From positions 1-64,000 of the forward strand of contig NZ_JALDPT010000026.1 of the NCBI RefSeq assembly GCF_022695515.1: DNA of 64,000 nucleotides, read 5' to 3'. How positions within the stretch are numbered: position 1 is the stretch's first letter; every line of letters starts with the position of its first letter. The notes under the pieces are model-generated. The model was not told where the DNA came from. It saw nothing but the letters and a program-made list of their open reading frames with translations, and searched no databases. Below, one piece after another: positions 56,083 through 64,000 of this stretch. Both the position numbers and the translations under genes were made by a program. This DNA comes from Phenylobacterium aquaticum (lineage in GTDB: Bacteria; Pseudomonadota; Alphaproteobacteria; Caulobacterales; Caulobacteraceae).

Positions 56083-57291
56083 ATGCCAATCTCGCCGCTT
56101 CATGGCGCGACCGCCGTCGCCCAGCCTTCCGCTGCTGAACGCCTCCTCAGGATGGGCCGCGCGGCCCTCGACAGCTTTGCGCACCTCGACGCGCGGGAGG
56201 TTGGGCTCAATCTCGCCCTATCCCTGCTCGTCGCGGGCGCGGCCTTGGGTCTGATCGCCGGCCTGCGGCGGCTGTTCGACCGCTGGTTCGCCAAGCTCAT
56301 GTCGGACGGGCTGGCCGAACAGGGAGAAGCCAAGACGCCAAGGGCGGCGGGCCTGAGTTGGCTCCTGCTGCGCCTGGCGATCCTGGGCGGAACCCTGCTG
56401 ATCATCGCCGACATCTGGGGCGTTGACCTCGCCGTGCTGGGCGGCGGGGTTCTCGGCGCACTGCTTCGCGCGATGGGGGTGGTAATCCTGGCCGTGGGCG
56501 CCATCGAGGTGGCGGGATTCGTCGTCGATCACCTGGTGCATGGGGTCGCGCGCCGCAGCCGCGATGCGAGACGGGCGGCTCAGGTCCGCACGCTAGGACC
56601 GCTAATCCGCGGCTTCATCCAGGGCGTGCTGGTGGTGATCTCCAGCCTAACCTTCATGTCGGAGATCGGCGTCAAGGTCGGGCCGTTATTGGCCAGCGCC
56701 GGCGTGGTCGGCGTCGCGATCGGGTTCGGCGCCCAGACCCTGGTGAAGGACTTCCTGACGGGCGTCTTTCTGGTGGCGGAAGACGTGGTTTCGGTCGGGG
56801 ATAACGTGCAGATCGCCGATTTCGGCGGCACGGTGGAGGCCATGACCCTGCGCACGATCCGGCTGAGGGACCAGAACGGCACCTTGCATATCTTCCCCTA
56901 TTCGGAAGCCCAGGTGATCCACAACCGCACCAAGACCTTCTCGTCCTATGTTTTCGAGGTGATGGTCACCTACGGGTCGGACATCGACCACGCCCTGGCG
57001 GTGATGGGCGATCTGGGCGCGGAGATGCGGCAGGATCCGGCCTTTGGTCCCAAGATCATCCGACCGTTCGAGGTGCTCGGTGTCGATCGCCTCGATCCTC
57101 TGGGCGTGATGTTGAAGGCGCGGGTCACCACCCATCCCCGCGACCAATGGAGCGTGGGACGGGAATATAATCGGCGCCTCAAGCTGGCCTTCGAGCGGGA
57201 AGGTGTGGAGCTCGCCTACCGTCCCGTCGGCCCGGCCGCGCCGACCGTTCCCACGACGTCGAAACCGCCGCCGGCGGCTGCGCAAAGCTGA
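56083..57291 (+). CDS. MscS-type mechanosensitive ion channel
   Basis: A 402-residue channel that opens under membrane tension. Four hydrophobic segments precede the pore helix and the beta domain GVAIGFGAQTLVKDFLTGVFLVAEDVVSVGDNVQI (about 205-240). The C-terminal vestibule follows, ending in a Pro/Ala tail. It is wedged between hisD and an SH3-domain gene, an unusual addition to this housekeeping block. Confidence 0.92.
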   Translation: MPISPLHGATAVAQPSAAERLLRMGRAALDSFAHLDAREVGLNLALSLLVAGAALGLIAGLRRLFDRWFAKLMSDGLAEQGEAKTPRAAGLSWLLLRLAILGGTLLIIADIWGVDLAVLGGGVLGALLRAMGVVILAVGAIEVAGFVVDHLVHGVARRSRDARRAAQVRTLGPLIRGFIQGVLVVISSLTFMSEIGVKVGPLLASAGVVGVAIGFGAQTLVKDFLTGVFLVAEDVVSVGDNVQIADFGGTVEAMTLRTIRLRDQNGTLHIFPYSEAQVIHNRTKTFSSYVFEVMVTYGSDIDHALAVMGDLGAEMRQDPAFGPKIIRPFEVLGVDRLDPLGVMLKARVTTHPRDQWSVGREYNRRLKLAFEREGVELAYRPVGPAAPTVPTTSKPPPAAAQS

Positions 57292-57396
57292 ACGGAAGCT
57301 GTCTACGCGGCCCAAAGCGCGTTCAGGGTCGGGCTCCTAGGGTGTGCGTATCGAAGCTCATGCGGCTTCGGACGCATTCTTGAACGGAGACACCCC

Positions 57397-58041
57397 ATGC
57401 GGACCAATCTGACCCCGAAGCTGATGCGCGGCGCGGCCGCGGCGATGCTGGCCGGCGCGATCGCGGCCGGCGGCGTCTCGAGCGCCTTCGCCCAGGACTA
57501 TCGCGCCCCGACCGGCGGCGGCCTGGGATCTGTGGTGAACTGCGACGCCCCCGGCGGCAAGCAGGCGGGCGGCGCCCTCATCGGCGCGCTGCTCGGCGCT
57601 GCTGCCGGGTCCAACCTGGCCAAGCATGACCGCGGCACCGGCACGGCGATCGGCGCTGTGGTGGGCGCGGCCACCGGCTCCTATGTCGGCTGCAAGATGC
57701 AGCGCGACGATCAGGCTCAGGCGGCTTACGGCTATGGCCCGGCCTATGCGGCGCCGGCGACCTACAGCCATGCGGGTCTGAGGTTGTCCGGCCAGATCTC
57801 GCCGGCGGCCTATGTCCGCGAGAGCGGCCTGTTCGCCGCTGACACCCGGCTGAACCTGCGCGGCGCGCCGACCACCGCCGGCCGCAAGGTGGGCCAACTG
57901 CAGCCCGGTGAGCGGTTCCAGGCCCTGGCCCGGGTGCGGGGCACGGATTGGATCCTGGTCGGCCAGAACGGCGTCGGCGTCGGCTATGTCCACAGCGCCT
58001 ATGTCCGCCCGGTCTCCGGCTACCAGTACGCCAGCTACTAG
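57397..58041 (+). CDS. secreted SH3-domain protein with glycine-zipper segment
   Basis: A 214-residue protein: signal peptide (about 1-32, ending AFAQ), a Gly-zipper-like segment (about 55-95; ALIGALLGAAAGSN, AIGAVVGAATGSYVGC), a Tyr/Ala-rich linker, and a bacterial SH3 domain (about 145-205; LNLRGAPTTAGRKVGQLQPGE, WILVGQNGVGVGYVHSAYV). It is probably anchored in the outer membrane or periplasm and may bind peptidoglycan. A strong terminator follows. Confidence 0.85.
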   Translation: MRTNLTPKLMRGAAAAMLAGAIAAGGVSSAFAQDYRAPTGGGLGSVVNCDAPGGKQAGGALIGALLGAAAGSNLAKHDRGTGTAIGAVVGAATGSYVGCKMQRDDQAQAAYGYGPAYAAPATYSHAGLRLSGQISPAAYVRESGLFAADTRLNLRGAPTTAGRKVGQLQPGERFQALARVRGTDWILVGQNGVGVGYVHSAYVRPVSGYQYASY

Positions 58042-58071
58042 ACGCCCCGTATTCCTCCCCTGAAACCACTT

Positions 58072-58108
58072 GCGCCCGACGCCCGCCGCGTCGGGCGCAT
58101 TTTTGTTT
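58072..58108 (+). terminator. rho-independent terminator
   Basis: An 11-bp perfect stem GCGCCCGACGC/GCGTCGGGCGC (58072-58082 with 58088-58098), a 5-base loop and the run ATTTTTGTTT directly after it end the SH3-protein transcript. Confidence 0.93.
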
Positions 58109-58192
58109 GCGCGCAGCCGTTGGGCGACGGGCAGGATAACGTTAGGAGTGGGTCTGCAATAATGCTGTCGGAGCCCCCCGTCCGCGACACCC

Positions 58193-58671
58193 ATGGCTGA
58201 CGAAGACCGCAAGACACACCGCCTGCAGAGCGTGGAGATCGACGAGGAATCCCTCGCTGCGGTCTCGCGCGACCAGGAACAGGAGCGGCAGATCGCCATA
58301 TTCGATCTGCTGGAAGAGAATTTCTTCCACCCGAGGGCGCGCCCGGCGGGCCCTATGATCTGAAGATGGGACTGGTTGAGAACCGGCTGGTGCTGGATGT
58401 CACAGGGCCGGGCTATGAGCGGCGACACATCCTCTCGCTGTCGCCGTTCCGGGGCCTGATCAAAGACTATTTCATGATCTGCGAGAGCTATTATCAGGCC
58501 ATCCGCAACTCGACCCCGGCCCAGATCGAGGCCTTGGACATGGGGCGGCGCGGGCTGCACAATGAGGCCTCCAACCTGCTGCGCACCCGGCTGACGGGCA
58601 AGATCGAGACCGATCTGGATACGGCGCGGCGCCTTTTCACCCTGATCTGCGCCCTGCATTGGCGGGGTTAG
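58193..58671 (+). CDS. UPF0262 family protein, frame broken by one missing base
   Basis: The first frame reads [18 protein letters not shown] through ENFFHP; the continuation [19 protein letters not shown] to HWRG at 58671 is in the next frame. Adding one G near 58333 restores 159 residues, the family length. The C-terminal half alone would lack the conserved N terminus. Function is unknown; the gene normally sits between hisD and a low-molecular-weight phosphatase in alphaproteobacteria. Confidence 0.85.
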
Positions 58672-58677
58672 GCGGTC

Positions 58678-59145
58678 GTGGCGTCTGAGGTCATCCGGCC
58701 GCCCCTGCCTGGCGCGGTCCTGTTCGCCTGCAATTTCAACCGGGTGCGATCGCCCATGGCGGAGGCGCTGCTGCGGCGCGTGGCCGGTGACCGGGTTTTC
58801 GTCGACAGCTGCGGCCTGAAGCTCGAGCGGGGTGACGCGGCGCAGAATGCGGATCCGTTCGTCGAGGCGGTCATGGCCGAGCTGAGCTGTGACCTCTCCC
58901 GCCATCGCCCCAAGACGTTCGACCAGCTGGAGGACAGCTCCTTTGACCTGGTCGTGTCGCTCACGCCGGAAGCCCAGCACCGGGCTGTTGAGTTGGCGCG
59001 GGGCCGTGCGGTGGAGCTCGAGTACTGGCCGACCCATGATCCGACCCAGTCGGAGGGCTCCCGCGAGGCGCGGCTGGCGGCCTATCGCGAGGTGCGCGAC
59101 AGTCTGGCGGCGCGGATCGCGGAGCGATTCGGCCCCGTGCGCTGA
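58678..59145 (+). CDS. low molecular weight phosphotyrosine phosphatase / arsenate reductase-like protein
   Basis: A 155-residue protein with a GTG start. The phosphate-binding loop is C18-NFNRV-R24-S25, and the general-acid Asp is in THDPTQ. The CNFNRVRS loop resembles LMW-PTP and ArsC-like enzymes but varies from the classical CxGNxCRS. The gene overlaps none but follows UPF0262 by 6 bases, consistent with an operon. Confidence 0.85.
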   Translation: MASEVIRPPLPGAVLFACNFNRVRSPMAEALLRRVAGDRVFVDSCGLKLERGDAAQNADPFVEAVMAELSCDLSRHRPKTFDQLEDSSFDLVVSLTPEAQHRAVELARGRAVELEYWPTHDPTQSEGSREARLAAYREVRDSLAARIAERFGPVR

Positions 59146-59258
59146 CGTCCCAGTCGACCGGCGAGGGGCCAATGCGCTATAGTGACCGCCTGTCCACGGC
59201 TCGCGCCCCGATTCCGGCGTGGGCCGTTCATTTTATCGACGTCCAATTCGGAGCCTCT

Positions 59259-59477
59259 ATGGCTAAAGAAGAACTCCTGGAATTCCCGGGCACGGTGAGC
59301 GAAGTCCTGCCCAACGCGACGTTCCGCGTGAAGCTTGAGAACGATCACGAGATCATCGCCCACACCGCCGGCAAGATGCGCAAGAACCGCATCCGCGTCT
59401 CGGCGGGCGACAAGGTCCTGGTCGAGATGACGCCCTACGACCTGACCAAGGGCCGCATCACGTTCCGCGTCCGCTAG
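59259..59477 (+). CDS. infA: translation initiation factor IF-1
   Basis: A 72-residue S1/OB-fold factor binding the ribosomal A site. It contains [20 protein letters not shown] and [13 protein letters not shown]. The ATG at 59259 gives the standard N terminus; the upstream in-frame ATG would add 29 non-conserved residues. Confidence 0.98.
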   Translation: MAKEELLEFPGTVSEVLPNATFRVKLENDHEIIAHTAGKMRKNRIRVSAGDKVLVEMTPYDLTKGRITFRVR

Positions 59478-59493
59478 AGGGCGCTTGCCCCCT

Positions 59494-60075
59494 ATGACGA
59501 CGCCGCGCCTGGTGCTGGCCTCCGCAAGTCCCAGGCGGCTCGATCTCCTGGCCCAGATGGGCCTGACCCCGGATGGGGTCGATCCCGCCGAGATCGATGA
59601 GTCCCCCCTGAAAGATGAAACGCCGCGCCGCCTGGCGCTGCGGCTGGCCTGCGCCAAGGCGGCGAAGGTCGCCGCGGCGCACGCGGGGGCCCATGTCCTG
59701 GCCGCCGACACGGTGGTGGCCGTGGGGCGCAGGATCCTGCCCAAGGCGGAGTCCGAGGCCGAGGTCCGCCACTGCCTGGACCTGCTGTCGGGGCGGGCCC
59801 ATAAGGTGTTGACCGCCGTGGCGGTGGCGGCGCCTGGCGGGCGCGTGGCGAGCCGGCTGGTCGAGACCCGTTTGCACTTCAAGCGCCTGACGGATCGTGA
59901 GATCGCCGCCTACCTTCAGTCGGGCGAAGGGCTCGGCAAGGCCGGCGGCTATGCGATCCAGGGGCGGGCAGGGGCCTTTGTCATGGCGCTGCAGGGCTCC
60001 TACACCGCCGTCGTCGGCCTGCCGCTCTATGAGACCGCCTGCCTGCTCGACGGCCTGGGCTACGCACGGCCATGA
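59494..60075 (+). CDS. maf: Maf-like nucleotide pyrophosphatase
   Basis: A 193-residue house-cleaning nucleotide pyrophosphatase. Motifs are LASASPRRLDLL at the N terminus, AADTVVAVG (catalytic Asp) and EGLGKAGGYAIQGRAGAFV near the end. It starts 16 bases after infA and overlaps the RNase G gene by ATGA. Confidence 0.93.
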   Translation: MTTPRLVLASASPRRLDLLAQMGLTPDGVDPAEIDESPLKDETPRRLALRLACAKAAKVAAAHAGAHVLAADTVVAVGRRILPKAESEAEVRHCLDLLSGRAHKVLTAVAVAAPGGRVASRLVETRLHFKRLTDREIAAYLQSGEGLGKAGGYAIQGRAGAFVMALQGSYTAVVGLPLYETACLLDGLGYARP

Positions 60076-61112
60076 GCGAGCGGCGCCTCTTCCTGGATCG
60101 CGGTCTCGGCGAGCGCCGCGGCGTCGTCCTGCTGGACGGCAAGCCCGAGCGCCTGCTGATCGAGCGCGACGACACCCCGCCCGCGGCGCGCCTGGGCGCC
60201 CGCCTGGCCGCGCGGGTGCGCAAGGTCGAGCCGGCCTTCGCCTCGGCCTTCCTCGACCTCGGCGACGGCCTGGAGGCCCTGCTGAGCTTCAAGCCGGACG
60301 CCCGTCCCGTCGAAGGCCAGATGCTGGAGGTCGAGCTCCGCACCGAGGCGCGCACCGGCAAACTCCCCACCGTGCGGGTGATCGGGCCCGCGGACGGCAA
60401 GCCGCGCCTGCTCGCGCCGGCGCCGGACCTCGCCGAGCAGCTCGCCGGGTTCGCGCGAGATGCGCGAGTGGTCGAGGGGCGCGAGGCGCGCCAGATGGCC
60501 GACCGCGCCGAGGCCGAAGCCCTCGAAACCGTTCACGCCCTGCCGGGCGGCGGCAATATCGCCATCGAACCCACCCGCGCCCTGGTCGCCATCGATGTCG
60601 ATCTCGGCGAGCGCAAGGGCCAGGACGCCAAGCGCCTGACCCGCCAGGCCAATATCGCCGCCCTGGGTCTCGCCGCGCGCCTGCTGCGCCTCAAGGGGCT
60701 CGGCGGCATCGTGGTCATCGACCTGGTCGGGCGCGGCCATGACGCCACCGCCCTGATGACCGCCGCGCGCGCGGCCTTCGCCCCGGACAATCCCGGCGTC
60801 TCCATCGGCCCCGTCGGTCGCCTCGGCACTATGGAGCTGTCGATTCCCCGCCGCGCCCGGTCGCTCCGGGAAATCCTGGTGGATGCGCGGGGCCAGCCCA
60901 CCGACCAGACCATGGCCCTGCGCCTGATCCGCGCCTTGCAGACCGAGGGCCAGGCCCAGGGCGGCGCCCAGCTGCAGGCGCGGTGCGCGCCGGCTGTGGC
61001 TCAGGCGGCGCAGGCTCTGGCGGCGGCCCTGGCGGCCGAGATCGGCGCCCGCTTCACCATCACGCCCGACCCCGCCCTGGCCCACGACCGGTTCGAGGTG
61101 AAATCCCGATGA
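60072..61112 (+). CDS. rng: RNase E/G family ribonuclease (RNase G-like, short)
   Basis: A 346-residue endoribonuclease. An S1-like domain lies near 36-95 (VRKVEPAFASAFLDLGDGLEA), and the two catalytic Asp residues are in ALVAIDVDLGE and GIVVIDLVGR. It is shorter than E. coli RNase G and lacks the C-terminal scaffold of RNase E. The ATG overlaps maf, and the stop overlaps yacG. Confidence 0.9.
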   Translation: MSERRLFLDRGLGERRGVVLLDGKPERLLIERDDTPPAARLGARLAARVRKVEPAFASAFLDLGDGLEALLSFKPDARPVEGQMLEVELRTEARTGKLPTVRVIGPADGKPRLLAPAPDLAEQLAGFARDARVVEGREARQMADRAEAEALETVHALPGGGNIAIEPTRALVAIDVDLGERKGQDAKRLTRQANIAALGLAARLLRLKGLGGIVVIDLVGRGHDATALMTAARAAFAPDNPGVSIGPVGRLGTMELSIPRRARSLREILVDARGQPTDQTMALRLIRALQTEGQAQGGAQLQARCAPAVAQAAQALAAALAAEIGARFTITPDPALAHDRFEVKSR

Positions 61113-61279
61113 GCAAGCCCGTCTGCGCCATCTGCGGCAAGCCGATCCAGCCCGAATATCGTCCCTTCTGTTCGCAGCGCTGCGCCAATGTGGACCTCCA
61201 GCGCTGGCTGACCGGCGGCTATGTGGTCAAGGCCAGCGAGGACGACGAGCCGCTGCCGGACAATGAGGACGAAAACTAG
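61109..61279 (+). CDS. yacG: DNA gyrase inhibitor YacG
   Basis: A 56-residue zinc protein that inhibits gyrase by binding GyrB. The four zinc cysteines are visible as CAIC and CSQRC, with RWLTGGYVV following and an acidic tail. The ATG overlaps the RNase G stop (ATGA). Confidence 0.95.
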   Translation: MSKPVCAICGKPIQPEYRPFCSQRCANVDLQRWLTGGYVVKASEDDEPLPDNEDEN

Positions 61280-61344
61280 CGTCGGCCTCGCTGGACACGG
61301 GCGCGACCCTCTTCTATAGACACGCCTCCGTTTCGACGGCCCAA

Positions 61345-61420
61345 GCCTGGGTAGCTCAGTTGGTAGAGCAGCGGATTGAAAATCCGCGTGTCGCTGGTTC
61401 GATTCCGGCCCCAGGCACCA
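61345..61420 (+). tRNA. tRNA-Phe (anticodon GAA)
   Basis: A 76-base cloverleaf with encoded CCA: acceptor GCCTGGG/CCCAGGC, D-stem GCTC/GAGC, anticodon stem around TTGAAAA and T-arm GCTGG/CCGGC with one G-U pair. It decodes UUC and UUU. Confidence 0.97.
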
Positions 61421-61504
61421 CTTCCCCTTTTCTCCTCATACGCCTGACCCGGCGGCCCTGGCGCCCGCTGGATCAGACGGTCCTGGCCGTGTTAGAGCCA
61501 GCCC

Positions 61505-62518
61505 ATGGCGGGTGCGTTCGAGGAGGCCGTCGCCGCCCACAGGGCGGGCGATTTCGAGACCGCCGAGCGCGGCTACCGCGCCTTCGCCCATCACCCGGTC
61601 GCCCTGCACAATCTCGCCGTGCTCTACAACGCCGCCGGCCGCTTCGCCGAGGCGGAGGCGGCGTTCCGCAAGGTGTTGAAGGCCAAGCCCGACTTCGCCG
61701 CCTCCGAGCACAGCCTCGCCATGCTGTGGCTGGGCGCCGGCCGCTATGCGCAGGGCTGGCCCGCCTATGAAGGCCCGCCGGCGGTCCCCGGCGCCTATCT
61801 CCCCCCTGCGCCCGACCTGCCCGAGTGGCGGGGCGAGGATCTCCGCGGCAAGCGACTGAGGGTCTATGGCGAGCAGGGGTTCGGCGATCAGATCCAGCTG
61901 TCGCGCCTGTTCCCCGCCCTGACCCAGCTCGGCGCGGAGGTGAGCTTCGTCTGCTCCCCCATCCTGGAGACTCTGTTCGCGCCCCTCGGCATCACAGTGG
62001 TCGGCGGCCGCGAGGGCGTGGCGCTTCCCGAAGCCGACTGCTGGACCTTGATCGGCTCCCTGCCATGGCGGCTCGATCTGCGCGAGGCCACCATCCCGCC
62101 GCCCACGGACCTGCGGGTCCCCCTGGGCGCGGGGGGCGGAACCGGGGTCGTCGTCCGCGGCCGCCCCACCCACGCCAATGACGCCAATCGCTCCCTGAAC
62201 GCGGAGGACGCCGCCCGCCTGCTGGCCCTGGGCCGCGATCTGTCGCCCGAGGCCACCGGGGCGATGGATTTCCTGGAGACCGCCCGGATCGTGGCGGGGC
62301 TCGACCGGGTGATTTCCGTCGACACCGCGATCGCCCACCTGGCGGCCACGCTCGGCAAGCCGACCTGGATCCTGTTGCCCGCCCGCGGCGTGGACTGGCG
62401 CTGGGGCCGCCAGGGCGAGGGCAGCGTCTGGTATCCTACCGTCCGCCTCTTCCGGCAGCCGGCCCACGGCGACTGGTCCGCCGTGCTTGGCGAGATCGAG
62501 GCGCGGGCCGCCGACTAG
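61505..62518 (+). CDS. TPR-repeat glycosyltransferase-like protein
   Basis: A 337-residue protein. Residues about 1-85 carry two tetratricopeptide repeats (HNLAVLYNAAGRFAEAEAAFRKVL, SEHSLAMLWLGAGRYAQGW). The rest is a glycosyltransferase-9/41-like domain with VYGEQGFGDQIQLSRLF, and DTAIAHLAATLGKPTWILLP near the end, a nucleotide-sugar-binding signature. It may modify flagellin or surface polymers, as similar proteins do; the partner is unknown. Confidence 0.78.
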   Translation: MAGAFEEAVAAHRAGDFETAERGYRAFAHHPVALHNLAVLYNAAGRFAEAEAAFRKVLKAKPDFAASEHSLAMLWLGAGRYAQGWPAYEGPPAVPGAYLPPAPDLPEWRGEDLRGKRLRVYGEQGFGDQIQLSRLFPALTQLGAEVSFVCSPILETLFAPLGITVVGGREGVALPEADCWTLIGSLPWRLDLREATIPPPTDLRVPLGAGGGTGVVVRGRPTHANDANRSLNAEDAARLLALGRDLSPEATGAMDFLETARIVAGLDRVISVDTAIAHLAATLGKPTWILLPARGVDWRWGRQGEGSVWYPTVRLFRQPAHGDWSAVLGEIEARAAD

Positions 62519-63111
62519 ACCGACGGCGCGAAGGCGGCCCTGACCGCCCGGGCCACATCCTCCAGCATGTCCGCCACCGCCTCGGCCGTGATGCCGGGCG
62601 TGACCCCGCCGTGATGCAGGTGGTCGATGACGTTCAGGCCGCAGACGCCGGCCAGATGACCGTCGAAATGCTGGCGCAGGGCCGACAGCGCTCCGGTCTC
62701 CTCCACCCAGCGGTCCGGGGCGCCGGACGATGAGAGGCTGATCAGCCGGCGGTTGGACAGCAGGGGCTCAGTGCCGCCGCTCGCCGCCGCATAGCCGAAT
62801 CCCAGCCCGAACATGCGGTCGGCATAGCCTTTCAGGATCGCCGGCGGCGCGTTGAACCAGAACGGATAAATGAAGGCGAAGACGTCGACATCGGCCATCA
62901 GGGCCCGCTCGGCGACAATGTCGGCGCCGGGCTGGACGCCATCTGGTCCCGGCAGTTCCGAGGCCTTCAGGCAGGGATCGAACTCCATGGCGTAGAGATC
63001 GCGCACCAGGGCCTCCTGGCCCAGGGCGCGAACGGTCTCGGCATAGGTGCGGCCGACGGCGGCGGTGAAGCTGTCAGGCGCGGGGTGGGCGATGATCACG
63101 GCGTGTTTCAT
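62515..63111 (-). CDS. NAD(P)H dehydrogenase (quinone)-like flavodoxin-fold protein
   Basis: A 198-residue FMN or FAD-dependent reductase. The flavin-phosphate loop is IIAHPAPDSF at the N terminus, followed by AFIYPFWFNAPPAILKGYADRMF, which is the flavin-ring motif of NQO-type enzymes. Start chosen at the ATG giving MKHAVIIAHP. Overlaps the convergent TPR gene by 4 bases. Confidence 0.88.
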   Translation of the reverse strand: MKHAVIIAHPAPDSFTAAVGRTYAETVRALGQEALVRDLYAMEFDPCLKASELPGPDGVQPGADIVAERALMADVDVFAFIYPFWFNAPPAILKGYADRMFGLGFGYAAASGGTEPLLSNRRLISLSSSGAPDRWVEETGALSALRQHFDGHLAGVCGLNVIDHLHHGGVTPGITAEAVADMLEDVARAVRAAFAPSV

Positions 63112-63218
63112 GGCGGGCCTCCTCACGGCAGAGTAGCGCGGATCGACCCTTGCGCCTTGATATCTGTCACGGCGCGCGGGCGCCGAAGCCGGCACAGTCC
63201 GGCGGGCAGGGGGACCGC

Positions 63219-64000
63219 ATGACGACCGCACCGAACTCGAAGGCCGATGGCGCACCGCCGCCGCCGGGCCTCAGGGCCAAGCCGCTGGCCCTCGACACCT
63301 TCCGGGAAAATGTCGTCCTGCTGGCGCGATCCTGCGTTGCGATCCGCCCTGAGCGCCTGGCCGGCCTGCGCAAGGTGGAGATTCGGGCCGGCGGGCGCAG
63401 CTTCCTGGCCTCGCCGATGATCTGCGACGACCCCTCGGTGGTGGCCGCCGACGAGATCGGCCTGCCGGAGCCCCTGCGTCACCGGCTGGGCGCGGCCCCC
63501 GGAACGCGCATCGAGATCGCCCCGGCCCAGCCGGCCCACACCCTGGAGGCCGTGCGGGCCAAGGTGATGGGCGAGACCCTCGACGCCCACGCCTATGGCG
63601 ACATCGCCCGCGACCTGGCCGCCCATCGCCTGTCCGATATCGAGGTCGCGGCGTTCCTGGTCGCCTGCGCCGGCTTCATGACCGCCGACGAGACCCTGGA
63701 TTTCACCCGCGCCATGGTCGAGGCCGGGGCGCGCCTGACCTGGCCGCCGGGCCTGGTGGTCGACAAGCACTGCATCGGCGGCGTGCCCGGCAACCGCACC
63801 TCCCTCATCGTCACCCCGATCGTGGCCGCCCACGGCCTGATCATGCCCAAGACCTCGTCGCGGGCGATCACCTCTCCGGCCGGACCGCCGACACGATGGA
63901 GGTGCTGGCGCGGGTCGACCTCTCAGAGTCCGAGATGCGCGATGTGGTCGAGCGCTGCGGCGCCTGCGTCGCCTGGGGCGGGCGGGTCAATCTGTCCCCC
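63219..64000 (+). CDS. deoA: thymidine phosphorylase family protein (AMP-phosphorylase-type), truncated at the window edge; frame broken by one missing base
   Basis: The longer thymidine/AMP phosphorylase type, with an N-terminal domain (about 1-95) and the nucleoside-phosphorylase core [16 protein letters not shown] and [14 protein letters not shown]. The frame is lost at SPAG; the continuation [18 protein letters not shown] to the right edge is in the next frame. One missing C near 63881-63885 explains it. The C terminus lies outside the window. Confidence 0.85.
   Translation, partial: MTTAPNSKADGAPPPPGLRAKPLALDTFRENVVLLARSCVAIRPERLAGLRKVEIRAGGRSFLASPMICDDPSVVAADEIGLPEPLRHRLGAAPGTRIEIAPAQPAHTLEAVRAKVMGETLDAHAYGDIARDLAAHRLSDIEVAAFLVACAGFMTADETLDFTRAMVEAGARLTWPPGLVVDKHCIGGVPGNRTSLIVTPIVAAHGLIMPKTSSRAITSPAGPPTRWRCWRGSTSQSPRCAMWSSAAAPASPGAGGSICP

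Overview
This is a GC-rich, densely coded bacterial chromosome segment. It most resembles Caulobacterales (Caulobacter/Phenylobacterium-like). The reasons are a TipN-type polarity protein (two N-terminal membrane helices plus a very long coiled coil), an mreB-mreC-mreD-mrdA-rodA cluster, a B12-dependent methylmalonyl-CoA mutase pair, a hisD/infA/maf/RNase G/yacG/tRNA-Phe block, and frequent GTG/TTG starts and ATGA overlaps. This placement is inferred from gene content; no search was run.

Layout. 1-9.1 kb: DedA-like membrane protein and GST; leuA behind a Leu-rich leader peptide; a DMT transporter; a phytanoyl-CoA-dioxygenase-like protein; a TetR/sterol-desaturase divergon with paired operators; a PP2C phosphatase; a TetR-membrane protein operon. 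9.1-20 kb: ABC-F ATPase, the rod-shape/elongasome operon, an epoxide-hydrolase-like enzyme and a feruloyl-CoA-synthase-like ligase. 20-31.6 kb: diheme cytochrome c, prolyl iminopeptidase, a second epoxide hydrolase, a Bcr/CflA efflux pump, an aminotransferase-amidase-DUF423 operon, DUF1176, ExoD, an MFS transporter and a zinc-type alcohol dehydrogenase. 31.6-34.4 kb: Ada-AlkA fusion overlapping ogt, then a secreted crystallin-like protein. 34.4-43 kb: tipN and a dipeptide epimerase, YbjQ, tandem DUF4112 paralogues, GST, SulP and an M23 peptidase. 43-50.2 kb: methylmalonyl-CoA mutase, nitronate monooxygenase, OsmC, and a DHA2 pump with its MarR regulator and operator. 50.2-53.1 kb: a small decayed prophage island (truncated S24 repressor, truncated virion protein, coiled-coil membrane protein, holin-like protein). 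53.8-64 kb: tRNA-Thr, DUF2948, hisD, MscS, SH3 protein, UPF0262, LMW-PTP-like, infA, maf, RNase G, yacG, tRNA-Phe, TPR glycosyltransferase-like protein, flavodoxin-fold reductase, and the start of a thymidine phosphorylase.

The most notable regulatory signal is the leuA leader. A 22-codon ORF has a cluster of leucine codons, and its downstream RNA can pair with the leuA Shine-Dalgarno; no U-tract terminator is visible. Four repressor-type palindromes sit exactly where autoregulation would be expected.

A striking feature of the sequence itself: six conserved genes (rodA, DUF1176, ada-alkA, mutB, UPF0262, thymidine phosphorylase) each change frame once. In every case restoring one missing G/C base in a short G/C run restores the family reading frame and length. 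Because rodA is normally essential, residual single-base deletion errors in the assembly are more likely than six independent decays.
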